DNA of 64,000 bases from Planctomycetota bacterium (GTDB lineage Bacteria > Planctomycetota > J058 > J103), in the NCBI GenBank assembly GCA_026004615.1, contig BPJM01000007.1:62001-126000 (forward strand), read 5' to 3'. Shown here in pieces: positions 25,888-34,843 of this stretch. Position 1 is the stretch's first letter, and each line of letters starts with the position of its first letter. A program made the translations under genes and the position numbers. The notes under the pieces are model-generated. The model worked only from the letters and a program-made list of their open reading frames with translations, was not told the origin of the DNA and did no database searches.

Positions 25888-28800
25888 TCAGCGGACCACG
25901 ATCCGCCAGACGTGCCTGTCCTCCAGCGCACTCCGGTCCGGCAGCGCGACCCAGGGCGTGGGGTCGCGCAGCGTCACCGTCAGCCGGTAGGTCTGCCCGG
26001 ACTCCAGCCCGGTGGCGCGCGCCTGGTAGAGGAAGCGCCCGTCGGGCAGGTCGGTCCCCTCGCCCCGCAGCCGCCGCGGCTCGACCTCGGCGCGCCGGAC
26101 CACGGTGCTGCCGTCATCCTGCACCACCACCGCCTCCAGCAGGAACTCCGCCTCCAGCGGCCGGCTGCGGGGACGCAGTCCGATCACCCGGAACAGCGGT
26201 GATTCGGAGGCCTTCACCTCCACCACCTCCTGCCTGGGGTGGACATCGTCGATCACGTTCACCGCGGCATACAGGCGCAGCACCATCTGCTCCATGCACA
26301 CCGCGCAGAACCGGGAGGTCGCCGTCCGCATCTTGCAGTCGCGCTGCGGCCGCCACACATCGAAGGGCACGCGGTTGCCGCCCTCGAACAGATCGACCGG
26401 CTGGCCGGTCCAGTTCGCCGGCCCCAGCACGGTCCAGTGCGCCCAGGGCACGATCGCGAGCATCTCCTCGCGCCGGTTGCCGGCCACGAGGTTGGGGGCG
26501 AGCACCTGCGCCGGAACGTGCCCTTCCGCCCGGCGCGCCACTCCCTGGCCGCCGCCGGCCGGGTCGTGGTCGTACTCGTCCCCCAGCGCGGCGAAGGCGT
26601 GCCCGATCTCGTGCCCGCACACCTCCAGCATGCCCTTGGCGACCGCGCATACCCCGCCGCCGCCGGTGGCGACGCTGGCGCTGTCGTTGCCGAGGCAGAT
26701 CGCCACCGAGGGGCCGGCGAACCGCTCGACGAAACCGCGCGCCAGCGCGTTGTCCACCGTGAACACCCCGTCGACCACCCGCCCCCCGAGCGCAGTCTCC
26801 TTGCTGATCCCGCCCGGCTCGCGGTCCACGCCCCGGTCCTGGCTCCGGATGTTCATCGCGTAGAAGTTGAAATACCCGGCGTACTCGTCCCACGGGTCGG
26901 TGTGCTTGAGGATGGCGAACGCGGTGTTGCACGCCGCGTCGAACGACCGCTGCTGCTCGGCGTCGAGCTGGTAGCCCTCGGCGAGAAAGACCATCGAGAC
27001 GCGGTTGGTATCCGGGCCGCTGACCTGGAGCGGTCGGCGGCGCAGGAACGGATCCTCCAGCCGCGCCTTGGCGCGCCGGCCGACCTCGGTCTCGGGCAGC
27101 CGGCGCACGATCTCCGCGAACACGCTCAGCCCGGCCTGGTAGCTGCCCTCGTCCATGAGCTTGACGGCGGCATCGAAGTAGCGCTGGGCCTGGCGCTCGC
27201 GCGCGGCCGCCGCCAGCTCCTCGCGGATCGCCTCCGCCTCGGCGCGCGCGCGCTCGCGCTGCGCGATAATGGCCGCCCGTTCCGCGCGCGTGATCAGCCG
27301 CCCTTCGAATGCGACCAGCTCCCCGACCGGAACCGGCGCGCCGCGCTGGCGCGCCAGCAGCGAGGCGACCTCGGGGCGGAAGGCCGGCCAGCGCTCGTAG
27401 ACCGCGAGCAGCGCCCGATGCGCGTGCTCCTCCAGGCCAGCGGCGAAGGCGTAGGAGGCGAGCGCCAGCTGGGCGTCGGCATCGACGGCAGCCCCCTGGA
27501 GCACCTCCGCGATGGTGACCGGGGGCAACTCCTCCCAGCGCTTCTCGATGACCGGGCGCGAGCGCTCGCCCGCGATCAGGGCCTCGAACCGCACCCCGCG
27601 CACGTCCGCCGCTGCCACCTCGCCGGTGATCCCCTGGCCGAGCGGCACCCGGATCCGCTGCTTGCCCGGCTCGGCGGCGGCGACTTCGGCGAGCAGCAGC
27701 CGGAACAGATCCGACATCCGGCGCGCGTCGTACAGCCGCCACTCCATCTCGAGTCTCTCGGCCGCGGTGAGCGGCAGGCCGAGGATCTCGCGATAGGTCG
27801 CGATCGCCTCCTCGAACCGGCAGGCGAGCACGGCGCGCTCCGCCTTCGGGCGCAGGATCTCCAGCCGCCCGCGCTCCGCAGCGCTCGCCGTCGCCTGGGT
27901 ATCGGCGATCACCTGGAGCGAGCGCTGCAGCGAGCGGCGCAGGCCCTCCAGCTCCGCCTCGACCTCGGCCTGGAACTCCAGCCCCCCGAGCCGCATGCCG
28001 GCGCGCGCCAGCGCGTCGTAGGCCTCGAGCGCCTTGCCCGCCGCCAGGCTCGCGCGCGCCGCCTCTCGCACCTCGGAGAACGCCTGGTAGGCGGCCTGCT
28101 CCACCCGCCGGCGGAGCGGGACCAGCAGGGCTTCGCCCGCCAGCCCGAGCCGCGGCGCCGCCTGCACCAGGTACCACGCCTCGCCGAACTGCCGCGCCCC
28201 GAGCAGCCGCTCCACCTCCCGCTCGAGCACCGGCACCATCGCCGCCTCGGTGCGGGCGGCCAGCTGCGCGCGCACCCGCTCCAGCGTCTCCGCGCGCACC
28301 CGCGCCAGCTCGGCGTAGCGCGTGCCGGGATAGCGTGCGACAAAGTCGCGCAGCGCCGCGAGCATGAGCTCAGGCTCCAGCTCCGCGCGCTCCAGCCGCC
28401 GCCACTCCGCGGCCGCCGGCGAGGCCGCGGCCTGCTGCTGGACCGCCGGTTCCACCGCCGGCTCGCCCTGTCCCGCGCCGGCGGCGGGCGTGCCGGCGGC
28501 CGGCGCGCCGCCGCCGGCGATCTCTGGCGGTGCCTGCGCCGGCGGCCGCGTCACCAGATCGTAGGCGAGATACGCGAACCACAGCAGCGCGCAGCCCGCG
28601 CCCAGCCAGATCGCTCCGGTGATGGCGCGGCTCGCCGCCGTGCGGCGGCGCCGCAACACTTGACGCCGCGGCGCACTCGCAGCCGGCTGGGCGTGCGGCG
28701 CCACCCTCGCCTCCCCCGCCGGCGGCTGAGCCCGCGCCTCGGGCGCGCCTACCTCCGGGACCGCTGCGCTGTCGCCCGCAGGCTGCGGGCCGTCCGCGCC

Positions 28801-29208
28801 TGCCCCGGCGCCCGCCACGGGCTGCTGCTCCGCCGGAGCCGGCGCAGCAGCCCCGGCCGCGTCCTGCTCCCCTGGTGGCTGCGGGTGCTGCGCCGCCCAG
28901 GCCCGCACATCCTCCTCGTCGCCGAAGCGCAGGCGCACTTGCTCGCCGAGCTGCAGCTCGTCGCCGGGAAGCACGATCGCCTCGTGCTCGATCCACGTGC
29001 CGTTGTGCAGCACTCCATGGAGACTGCCCAGATCGCGCACCAGAAATGCGCCGTCGGCCAGCGGCTCGATCACAAGGTGGCGGCGCGAGACATCCGGGTG
29101 CGCGATGGTGAGCCCGCACGCCTGAAGCCGCCCGACCGTGAGCGGCCGCTCGCCGTCGTAATCGAAGGCGAAGCTCTGCTCCCCCGCGGTGACGTACAGC
29201 CGGATCAT
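25888..29208 (-). CDS. FHA-domain membrane protein with M64-type metallopeptidase domain
   Basis: 1106 residues from ATG 29208 (AGGAAGGG nearby). Residues about 20-95 are an FHA domain (GRLQACGLTIAHPDVSRRH, then GSLHGVLHNG), which binds phosphothreonine. A Pro/Ala-rich linker to about 190 and one membrane helix (195-219) follow. A long helical, repeat-like region runs to about 760. The C-terminal part is an IgA-peptidase M64-like domain with RVSMVFLAEGY, GNDSASVATGGGG and the zinc site HEIGHAFAALGDEYD (His866, Glu867, His870). The topology would put FHA in the cytoplasm and the peptidase in the periplasm. Fusion of the two is unusual. It stands alone. Confidence 0.82.
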   Translation of the reverse strand: MIRLYVTAGEQSFAFDYDGERPLTVGRLQACGLTIAHPDVSRRHLVIEPLADGAFLVRDLGSLHGVLHNGTWIEHEAIVLPGDELQLGEQVRLRFGDEEDVRAWAAQHPQPPGEQDAAGAAAPAPAEQQPVAGAGAGADGPQPAGDSAAVPEVGAPEARAQPPAGEARVAPHAQPAASAPRRQVLRRRRTAASRAITGAIWLGAGCALLWFAYLAYDLVTRPPAQAPPEIAGGGAPAAGTPAAGAGQGEPAVEPAVQQQAAASPAAAEWRRLERAELEPELMLAALRDFVARYPGTRYAELARVRAETLERVRAQLAARTEAAMVPVLEREVERLLGARQFGEAWYLVQAAPRLGLAGEALLVPLRRRVEQAAYQAFSEVREAARASLAAGKALEAYDALARAGMRLGGLEFQAEVEAELEGLRRSLQRSLQVIADTQATASAAERGRLEILRPKAERAVLACRFEEAIATYREILGLPLTAAERLEMEWRLYDARRMSDLFRLLLAEVAAAEPGKQRIRVPLGQGITGEVAAADVRGVRFEALIAGERSRPVIEKRWEELPPVTIAEVLQGAAVDADAQLALASYAFAAGLEEHAHRALLAVYERWPAFRPEVASLLARQRGAPVPVGELVAFEGRLITRAERAAIIAQRERARAEAEAIREELAAAARERQAQRYFDAAVKLMDEGSYQAGLSVFAEIVRRLPETEVGRRAKARLEDPFLRRRPLQVSGPDTNRVSMVFLAEGYQLDAEQQRSFDAACNTAFAILKHTDPWDEYAGYFNFYAMNIRSQDRGVDREPGGISKETALGGRVVDGVFTVDNALARGFVERFAGPSVAICLGNDSASVATGGGGVCAVAKGMLEVCGHEIGHAFAALGDEYDHDPAGGGQGVARRAEGHVPAQVLAPNLVAGNRREEMLAIVPWAHWTVLGPANWTGQPVDLFEGGNRVPFDVWRPQRDCKMRTATSRFCAVCMEQMVLRLYAAVNVIDDVHPRQEVVEVKASESPLFRVIGLRPRSRPLEAEFLLEAVVVQDDGSTVVRRAEVEPRRLRGEGTDLPDGRFLYQARATGLESGQTYRLTVTLRDPTPWVALPDRSALEDRHVWRIVVR

Positions 29209-29610
29209 CGGGCCCTTCCTGCGGTCCCCCCACGGCACCGCGGCTGCCGCCGCCCTTTGCTGCCGAGTCTACCCGGGCCCTGCCGCCGCCGCGAGCACCC
29301 GCAGCTCCAACAGATGACGGCGCCCCAGGGCGGAACTGTCACGGCACGGTCAAACGCCGGAGCCACCCCCTGAGCGGCGCCCGAGCCGCCCCGCCCTGCC
29401 GTCCACGAGCCGCCCCGCGCTCCCCGGCCCGCGCCCTGGCGCGCCCAACCCTACAAGCCCGGCGTGCAATCCTTGCAACGCCGTCGCGGCCGGCGCCTGG
29501 ACAATACGCCCCCGCGGCGGCGCCGGCCGCGCTGGCATGCGGGTTGCCATGCACCACCACGTCGTGCAGCCACCCGGCTGCCCCGGCAGCCAGTAGGAGG
29601 ACACCAGCCC
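29209..29610. other. divergent intergenic region
   Basis: About 400 bp between the FHA-M64 gene (left) and a lipoprotein gene (right). An ATG-started frame crosses part of it toward the lipoprotein but is Arg/Pro-rich and lacks a ribosome site. TTGCAA at 29473-29478 and an AT-richer CAATAC at about 29502-29507 mark a likely promoter area, but spacing is poor. Confidence 0.35.
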
Positions 29611-30345
29611 ATGCCCGCCACCCGCGCCTCCTCCGTCCAGCGTGCAGCCACTGCTCTGCTGGCCGTCGCGGCCCTGACCGGCTGCGACGGCTGGAACATG
29701 CTCGGCGCCACCACGTCCTCGGTTCGGGCGATGCCGCCGCCGGCCGACGCCTTCATCACCGTCGCCTACGACCGGGTCCAGGCCGAATGCGCCGGCGTCG
29801 CCGTCGTCCGGTTCGAGGCCGCCGTCGCAGGAATCGAGCTGCGCGACGCCAGCATGCGGAGCCCCGACGGCACGGTCTACCCGCTGCTCCTCGCGCCCGA
29901 CTCGGTGCCTGACTCCCCGCGCTGGGCCTTCGGCTACGAGGCGCCCGAGGACGAGCTCGTACGCCTGTTCCCCTCCGGCTGGTACAGCTTCGAGCTCGAG
30001 CCCGCCGAAGGCCGGGCGAGGACCGCCCTGCTCCGCGTGCAGGCGGACCTGCCACTGCCCGTCCAGCTCGCCGGCGTGCAACTCGCGGATGTGGAAGGCG
30101 TGCCGCAGCCGGCGCTGGGCTGGCGCGGCGATCCCGATCTGTTCTGGACCGTCAGCATTGCGGGCGGCGACCTCGCCGCCCCGCTCGCGCTCCAGGTGCT
30201 GCCGCCGGCCGAGGGCATGCTCTGGCTGGCCCCGCTGCCGCAGCTCACCCCCGGGCTCCGCTATCAGGTCGAGGTACGCGGCAGCACGCCGGAATCCTCC
30301 CGCGTGCGCCTGTCGACCACCGCCTGCGGGCAGATCGAGCCATGA
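29611..30345 (+). CDS. lipoprotein of unknown function coupled to a phosphatase
   Basis: 244 residues from ATG 29611 with AGGAGG 10 nt upstream. The signal peptide ends LTGC, with Cys25 lipidated. The remainder looks like two beta-sandwich repeats of about 100 residues (an Ig/fibronectin-like pattern ending GLRYQVEVRGST) with no catalytic motif that I recognise. Its stop overlaps the start of the next gene, a phosphatase lipoprotein, by 4 bp, so the two are made together. It may be an accessory or scaffold subunit; this is inference. Confidence 0.65.
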   Translation: MPATRASSVQRAATALLAVAALTGCDGWNMLGATTSSVRAMPPPADAFITVAYDRVQAECAGVAVVRFEAAVAGIELRDASMRSPDGTVYPLLLAPDSVPDSPRWAFGYEAPEDELVRLFPSGWYSFELEPAEGRARTALLRVQADLPLPVQLAGVQLADVEGVPQPALGWRGDPDLFWTVSIAGGDLAAPLALQVLPPAEGMLWLAPLPQLTPGLRYQVEVRGSTPESSRVRLSTTACGQIEP

Positions 30346-31592
30346 GCGGCCCGACGGACACCGCCAGGGGCCCGGTCCGGCCCGCCAGGGCGCTGGTGCC
30401 GCTCGCCCTGCTCCTGTCCCTGCAGGCAGTGGCCGGCTGCGGCGCGCAACGCGAACCGTACCGCTCCGGACCCTACCTGCAGCAGGTCACGGCCCACTCG
30501 GCGATCGTCGCGCTGGTGGACACCGCGCCCCGGCGGCTGGCCGTGGAATACGCCCCCCTCGCGGCGAGTCCAGAGTCCTCTTGGCCGGCCGCCGCCCGCA
30601 CCGCCGAGGCGGAGCCCACGCGGTTGCATGCGCTCCAGCTCACGGGGCTCGAGCCCGACACGGTATACCGCTATCGGGTGCTGGAGCTGGAGCGCGAGCG
30701 GCAGCTCGCCGCCGCCTGGTTCCGCACCGCGCCCCTGCCGGCGAGCCGGCCGGTACGCTTCGCGGTGTTCGGGGACTCCGGCCGCTCCGAGCGCGTGACC
30801 GAGGCGCTGGGACCGCTCAGCCCGGTGGCCGATAGCCTCAGCGGCGCGTTCTGGCCCGGCGAGCAGCACCGGGTGGCGGCGCTGCTCGCCCGCGAGCTGC
30901 TCGACTTCTGCCTGCACACCGGCGATGTGGTCTACCCGACCGGAGCCCGGCGCGACTACGGACCGGCCTTCTTCCGCCCCTTCGCGGGACTGATCGCAAC
31001 CACACCGCTGTACCCGGTGCTCGGCAACCATGACGTCATGTCGGAGGACGGCGCACCGTGGCTCGAGGTGTTCGTCACCCCGGCGAACAACGCCGAGGGT
31101 AGCGAGCGTTACTACAGCTTCGAGTGCGGGGATGTCCACGTCGCCTGCCTCGACGTCGTCAGCAGCCATGCCCTCGAGCGCGACTCGCCGCAGCTCGCCT
31201 GGCTCATCGAGGATCTGGAGGCCGCCCAGCAGGCAGCATGGCGGGTGTGCGTGCTGCACTACCCGCCGTTCGATGACGGCGTCAAGGGCGATACGGGGCG
31301 CGTGCAGCGAATGCTGGTGCCGATCTTCACCGCGCTCGGGGTGGATGTGGTCTTCGCCGGGCACGACCACGCCTACGAGCGCTTCTACCCGATCGACGGC
31401 GTGCTCTACATCGTCACCGGCGGCGGCGGCAACAGCGTCTATCCGCTGCGGGCCTCGCGCGCCGCCTACGCCGAGCCGGTCTTCCACGCCGTGCTCGGCG
31501 AGGCGGATCGGGACCGGATGACGCTGCGGGCGGTGGATCTCGCCGGTCACACCTTCGATGCGGTGACGCTGTACCGCGGCGATCGGTTCTGA
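30342..31592 (+). CDS. purple-acid-phosphatase-like lipoprotein
   Basis: 416 residues, lipobox VAGC (Cys33). It is a paralogue of the phosphatase at 19490: a fibronectin-like N-terminal domain (GPYLQQVTAHSAIVAL ... LTGLEPDTVYRYRV) and a metallophosphoesterase fold with FGDSG, HTGDVVYPTG, GNHD, LHYPPFDDG and GHDHAYERFYPIDG. All metal ligands are present. Unlike its paralogue it is clearly lipid-anchored and has a lipoprotein partner encoded immediately upstream (ATGA overlap). Substrates of this group are phosphomonoesters or diesters; which is unknown. Confidence 0.87.
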   Translation: MSGPTDTARGPVRPARALVPLALLLSLQAVAGCGAQREPYRSGPYLQQVTAHSAIVALVDTAPRRLAVEYAPLAASPESSWPAAARTAEAEPTRLHALQLTGLEPDTVYRYRVLELERERQLAAAWFRTAPLPASRPVRFAVFGDSGRSERVTEALGPLSPVADSLSGAFWPGEQHRVAALLARELLDFCLHTGDVVYPTGARRDYGPAFFRPFAGLIATTPLYPVLGNHDVMSEDGAPWLEVFVTPANNAEGSERYYSFECGDVHVACLDVVSSHALERDSPQLAWLIEDLEAAQQAAWRVCVLHYPPFDDGVKGDTGRVQRMLVPIFTALGVDVVFAGHDHAYERFYPIDGVLYIVTGGGGNSVYPLRASRAAYAEPVFHAVLGEADRDRMTLRAVDLAGHTFDAVTLYRGDRF

Positions 31593-31677
31593 GCGGCGGC
31601 GTGCCGGGCCCGCACGAGCACGCGCCGCGGCGCGCCGCTGCTCTGCGGGCCGCCGCCGCTTGGAGGAACAGGCGCGG

Positions 31678-31707
31678 TTGCGCCCCGAGCGCCTCGCTCG
31701 CTAGCAT
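31678..31707 (+). promoter_or_regulatory. promoter of thiD, predicted to give a leaderless transcript
   Basis: TTGCGC (31678-31683) and TAGCAT (31702-31707) with an 18-bp spacer. Seven bases past the -10 is the ATG of thiD itself (31714), so a leaderless mRNA is expected if this promoter is used. Hexamers are seen; use is inferred. Confidence 0.45.
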
Positions 31708-31713
31708 GCGCGC

Positions 31714-32541
31714 ATGGCGGCAGCGAGGACGAGCCTCCGGCCAGCCGTGGCCCTCACCATCGCGGGCTCCGACCCCGGTGGCGGCGCCGGGATCCAGGCC
31801 GACCTCAAGGTGTTCCAGCGCTTCGAGGTGTTCGGCACTGCGGTTCTGACCGCACTGACGGCACAGAACACCACCGGGGTCCAGGCGGTGCACCTCATCC
31901 CGGCGGACTTCGTCACCCGCCAGCTCGATGCCGTCCTGGGGGATATCGGAGCGGCGGCCACCAAGAGCGGCATGCTGGGAGGGGCCGCGCAGGTGCTGGC
32001 GGTCGCGGGGGCGCTGGAGCGCCACCGCGTCGCCTGCTACGTGTGCGACCCGGTGTTCGTCGCCAAGGACGGCACGCGGCTGCTCGCCCCCGAGGCGGAG
32101 CGCGTGCTGCGCGAGCGGCTGCTGCCGCTGGCGAGCTTGCTGACGCCGAATGCCCTCGAGGCGCAAGCCCTGAGCGGCGTCGAGATCCGGACCTACGAGG
32201 AGGCCTGCGAGGCCGCGCGGCGGATCTCGGCACTCGGCCCGCGCGCGGTCCTGATCAAGGGGGGCCACCTGGAGCTGGAAGAGGGCACCGCCCTCGATGT
32301 CCTGTTCGTGGGCGGCGAGGCCGAGCCGCTGCGCGGCCCGCGCCTGCCGACCCCGCACACCCACGGCACCGGCTGCACGCTGTCGGCGGCGATCACCGCG
32401 GGTCTGGCGCGCGGGCTCGCACTCCGGCAGGCCGTGCTCACCGCCAAGCGGTATCTGACGCTCGCGCTCGCCAGCGCCTTCGTGCCGGGCAGTGGCCGCG
32501 GGCGCGGCTGCCCGGACACGCGCGTGCAGCCGCCCCTATAA
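31714..32541 (+). CDS. thiD: hydroxymethylpyrimidine/phosphomethylpyrimidine kinase
   Basis: 275 residues, ribokinase fold. It phosphorylates HMP and HMP-P in thiamine synthesis. N-terminal [16 protein letters not shown] is the substrate loop, TALTAQNT follows, K-SGMLG and the DPV segment are present, and the C-terminal anion-hole motif is [11 protein letters not shown] with the catalytic Asp position replaced by Cys-Thr as in the ThiD family. The Cys in this loop is typical of HMP kinases. No ribosome site is seen before the ATG, consistent with the predicted leaderless start. No other thiamine synthesis gene is adjacent, although thiI lies 8 kb away. Confidence 0.94.
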   Translation: MAAARTSLRPAVALTIAGSDPGGGAGIQADLKVFQRFEVFGTAVLTALTAQNTTGVQAVHLIPADFVTRQLDAVLGDIGAAATKSGMLGGAAQVLAVAGALERHRVACYVCDPVFVAKDGTRLLAPEAERVLRERLLPLASLLTPNALEAQALSGVEIRTYEEACEAARRISALGPRAVLIKGGHLELEEGTALDVLFVGGEAEPLRGPRLPTPHTHGTGCTLSAAITAGLARGLALRQAVLTAKRYLTLALASAFVPGSGRGRGCPDTRVQPPL

Positions 32542-32565
32542 GCCGCCCCGGCCCGGCGCGCAGCG

Positions 32566-33999
32566 CTACGGTTCGGCGGGCAGCAAGCCCCAGTACCGCC
32601 CCGCCCAGTAGGCGAGCACGTAGTCGACCGGCGCGTTGACGACCGAGCCGTCGCCCCCCGCCACCAGCTCGTAGGGGCAGCTCCGCCAGATGAACGAGGT
32701 GGGCTGCCGGTAGCTGACCGGCAGCGCCCACCAGACCGTGGGCACGCCGTGATGCAACGGCCAGCCGCGGCGCGGCACCGCCGCCAGCCGCGGATCCTCG
32801 CGCAGGTCGAACGGCAGGTTGCGCAGCTCCAGCGGAAACCGCTCCAGGCTCCGGCGCGCCTGCTCCAGCGCCCATGCGTCGCGCTCGCGCGCGGCCGCCT
32901 GGCACACGTAGGTGAACCAGCTGTTGCCCTCGCGCCGCACGTACCGCCAGGTGCGCTCCAGTCCCGCCCGCACCGGCGCCCGCACCCGCTCGTCCTCCTC
33001 CAGCAGCAGCAGCGCCGCCGCGGCCAGCATCTGCATGTTGTCGTTGTTGTGGTTGGTCAGGCCCAGAAGCTGGAACTTGGTCCAGTAGGTCAGCTCCGGA
33101 TAGCCCTGCTCCAGCAACTCGCGGTAGGCGAGTCGGAATCGCTCCTCGCCGCTGCTGAGCGCCGCCAGCTTGAACGCCGCCAGCACGATGAGCGCATGCA
33201 GCCCGATCGGCGCGCCGTAGATGCGCCCCTTGAGCTTGCCGTGCGTGGTGGGCCGTCCTTCCCAGTGCAGCACCAGCCCGTGCTCGAGCAGGTGGGCGGC
33301 GAGCGCGGTGGCGTCCTCGCGCACCAGCGCCCGCGCGCGCGGCTCCTCGGCTGCGAGCAGCTTCCACGCACACGCCAGCCCGAACACCACCCCGGAGATC
33401 TGGTCCTTGGACACGTCGCCCCGGTATTCGTAGCCGGCGTACCGTCCCTGCCCGGGGCGATGCTCGGGCAGCCGCCGGATGTGCGGCAGGCCCGCCGGCC
33501 ACATCGCGCGCGCCCACACCCCGCGCTCACCGCTGACCTGGCCGAGCGCGTGCAGCCCCTCCAGGTGCAGCAGCGCCCGCTCCCTGGCCCGCGGCTGGCG
33601 CGTGACCGCCCAGCGGAAGGCCTCCGCTCCCAGCAAACAGCCGGTCCAGATGGTGCAGTCGGCGGTGCTGCGGTAGGTGTGGGCGGTCGCGGTGGCCGGC
33701 TGGCGGTAGGTCACCCACCCCTCGGGCGCGATGAAGCGCGCCTCGAGCACCCGCTCGAAGTAGGAGGCCTTCGCGGCCAGCGACAGCCGCTCCCCACCCT
33801 CCAGCTCCGGCCGCGCGGCACCGGGCAGATCCAGCGCGTCGTGCTGCGGAATGCCACAGCCGCCGCCCCACACCCAGCCCAGGGCGAGCGCCGCCACCAG
33901 CACCCGGCGGGCCTGGGCGCGCCCGCTCGCCCGCGCCGGTTCCGGCCGGGCGCACCCCAGGCCGCAGGGCCCTCCGGCGGTCGTCGGTCGGCTGCCCAC
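32566..33999 (-). CDS. putative lipoprotein with helical-toroid-like domain, function unknown
   Basis: 477 residues from GTG 33999 or 445 from GTG 33903. The longer start keeps basic residues ahead of the hydrophobic stretch VLVAALALGWVWGGGC, where the Cys could be lipidated. The mature part is alpha-helical with repeated aromatic motifs (TYRSTADCTIWTGCLL, GNSWFTYVCQAA, TNHNNDNMQM), reminiscent of alpha/alpha-toroid enzymes or receptors, but I recognise no family. It starts 8 nt after the yggX-like stop at the end of the SUF operon, so it is probably cotranscribed. A role in iron-sulfur or oxidative metabolism is not supported by anything beyond position. Confidence 0.65.
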   Translation of the reverse strand: MGSRPTTAGGPCGLGCARPEPARASGRAQARRVLVAALALGWVWGGGCGIPQHDALDLPGAARPELEGGERLSLAAKASYFERVLEARFIAPEGWVTYRQPATATAHTYRSTADCTIWTGCLLGAEAFRWAVTRQPRARERALLHLEGLHALGQVSGERGVWARAMWPAGLPHIRRLPEHRPGQGRYAGYEYRGDVSKDQISGVVFGLACAWKLLAAEEPRARALVREDATALAAHLLEHGLVLHWEGRPTTHGKLKGRIYGAPIGLHALIVLAAFKLAALSSGEERFRLAYRELLEQGYPELTYWTKFQLLGLTNHNNDNMQMLAAAALLLLEEDERVRAPVRAGLERTWRYVRREGNSWFTYVCQAAARERDAWALEQARRSLERFPLELRNLPFDLREDPRLAAVPRRGWPLHHGVPTVWWALPVSYRQPTSFIWRSCPYELVAGGDGSVVNAPVDYVLAYWAGRYWGLLPAEP

Positions 34000-34007
34000 C
34001 GCCGCGC

Positions 34008-34283
34008 TCAGTAGGTCGGGGTGCCCACCTCGGCCGGGGCCGCGCTGGTATCCGCCCCCGGCAGCTTGAGGAACAGCTTGAGCTGTTCGGTCAGCGCCTC
34101 CTGATGCTCCGGGTTGACCAGGCTCAGGCGGTACTCGTTGATGATCTTCACCGCCATGCCGCGCCACTGCTGCCAGCACAGCGGGCAGGTGTGCTCCTGG
34201 ATGATGCGGCCCAGCTCGCCCTTGAACGGCGGCTTGTCCAGCGCCTCGGCGCGCTCGCCACACCGGCTGCAGGTGATCTCCAT
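34008..34283 (-). CDS. yggX: Fe(2+)-trafficking protein YggX family with added zinc ribbon
   Basis: 91 residues. The core GELGRIIQE...W..W...INEYRLSLVNPEHQEALTEQLKLFL matches the YggX family, small proteins that protect labile iron-sulfur clusters from oxidation and handle iron. Different from classic YggX, the N-terminus carries CSRC (Cys5, Cys8) and CPLC (Cys33, Cys36), a four-Cys set able to bind zinc or iron. The start ATG at 34283 has GAGGAG 10 nt upstream. It follows sufU by 20 bp within the SUF operon, which supports the iron-sulfur link. Confidence 0.8.
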   Translation of the reverse strand: MEITCSRCGERAEALDKPPFKGELGRIIQEHTCPLCWQQWRGMAVKIINEYRLSLVNPEHQEALTEQLKLFLKLPGADTSAAPAEVGTPTY

Positions 34284-34303
34284 CCCCTGTCGGCTCCTCG
34301 TCT

Positions 34304-34787
34304 TCAGCTCTCCTCGCCGGTCACCTCGGCCTTGCCCGAACGGCCCTGCAGCGCCTGCTCGAGCGAGTTCCAGGCCAGGGTCGCGCACTTGATGCGCACC
34401 GGGAACTTGCGCACCCCTTCCAGCGCCACGGCATCGCCCAGCTCCCCCGGCCAGCTCCCCGAAGGGGACCTCGCCGCGCATCGCCGCCTTGAAGCGGCCG
34501 ATCGCCGCCAGCGCCTCGGCGCGGCCGCGCCCCTTCATCCGCTCGGTCATCATGGAGGCCGAGGCCTGGCTGATCGCACAGCCGTGCCCGTCGAAGCGGC
34601 AGTCCGCGATCGTGTCGCCCTCGAGCTTCACCGCCACCGTGATCTGATCGCCGCACAGCGGGTTGAACAGCTCCACCGCGTAGTCCGCGCCCGCCAGCGC
34701 CCCGCGGTTGCGCGGCGCCTTGTAGTGATCGAGGATCAGCTCCCGGTAGAGCTCTTCGAACGACACCTGTTCCCCCGTCCCCGCCAT
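34304..34787 (-). CDS. sufU: SufU iron-sulfur assembly protein, interrupted by a one-base frameshift
   Basis: The N-terminal two thirds read [27 protein letters not shown] and [15 protein letters not shown], giving SufU/IscU-type Cys and Asp ligands. After ...[10 protein letters not shown] the frame leaves the family. Dropping one G from the GGGGG run (C's at 34444-34448 on the plus strand) restores the rest, including [17 protein letters not shown] with the third Cys, ending at TGA 34306..34304. The corrected protein would have 160 residues. SufU activates the SufS desulfurase and carries zinc. It lies between sufS and the yggX-like gene. I think the shift is most likely a sequence error, but a true mutation cannot be excluded. 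Confidence 0.85.
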
Positions 34788-34843
34788 GTCCTGGGAGCGT
34801 CCCCGCCGCGCTGCGAAGCGGCGGCCGCCGGCGCCCGCTATCC

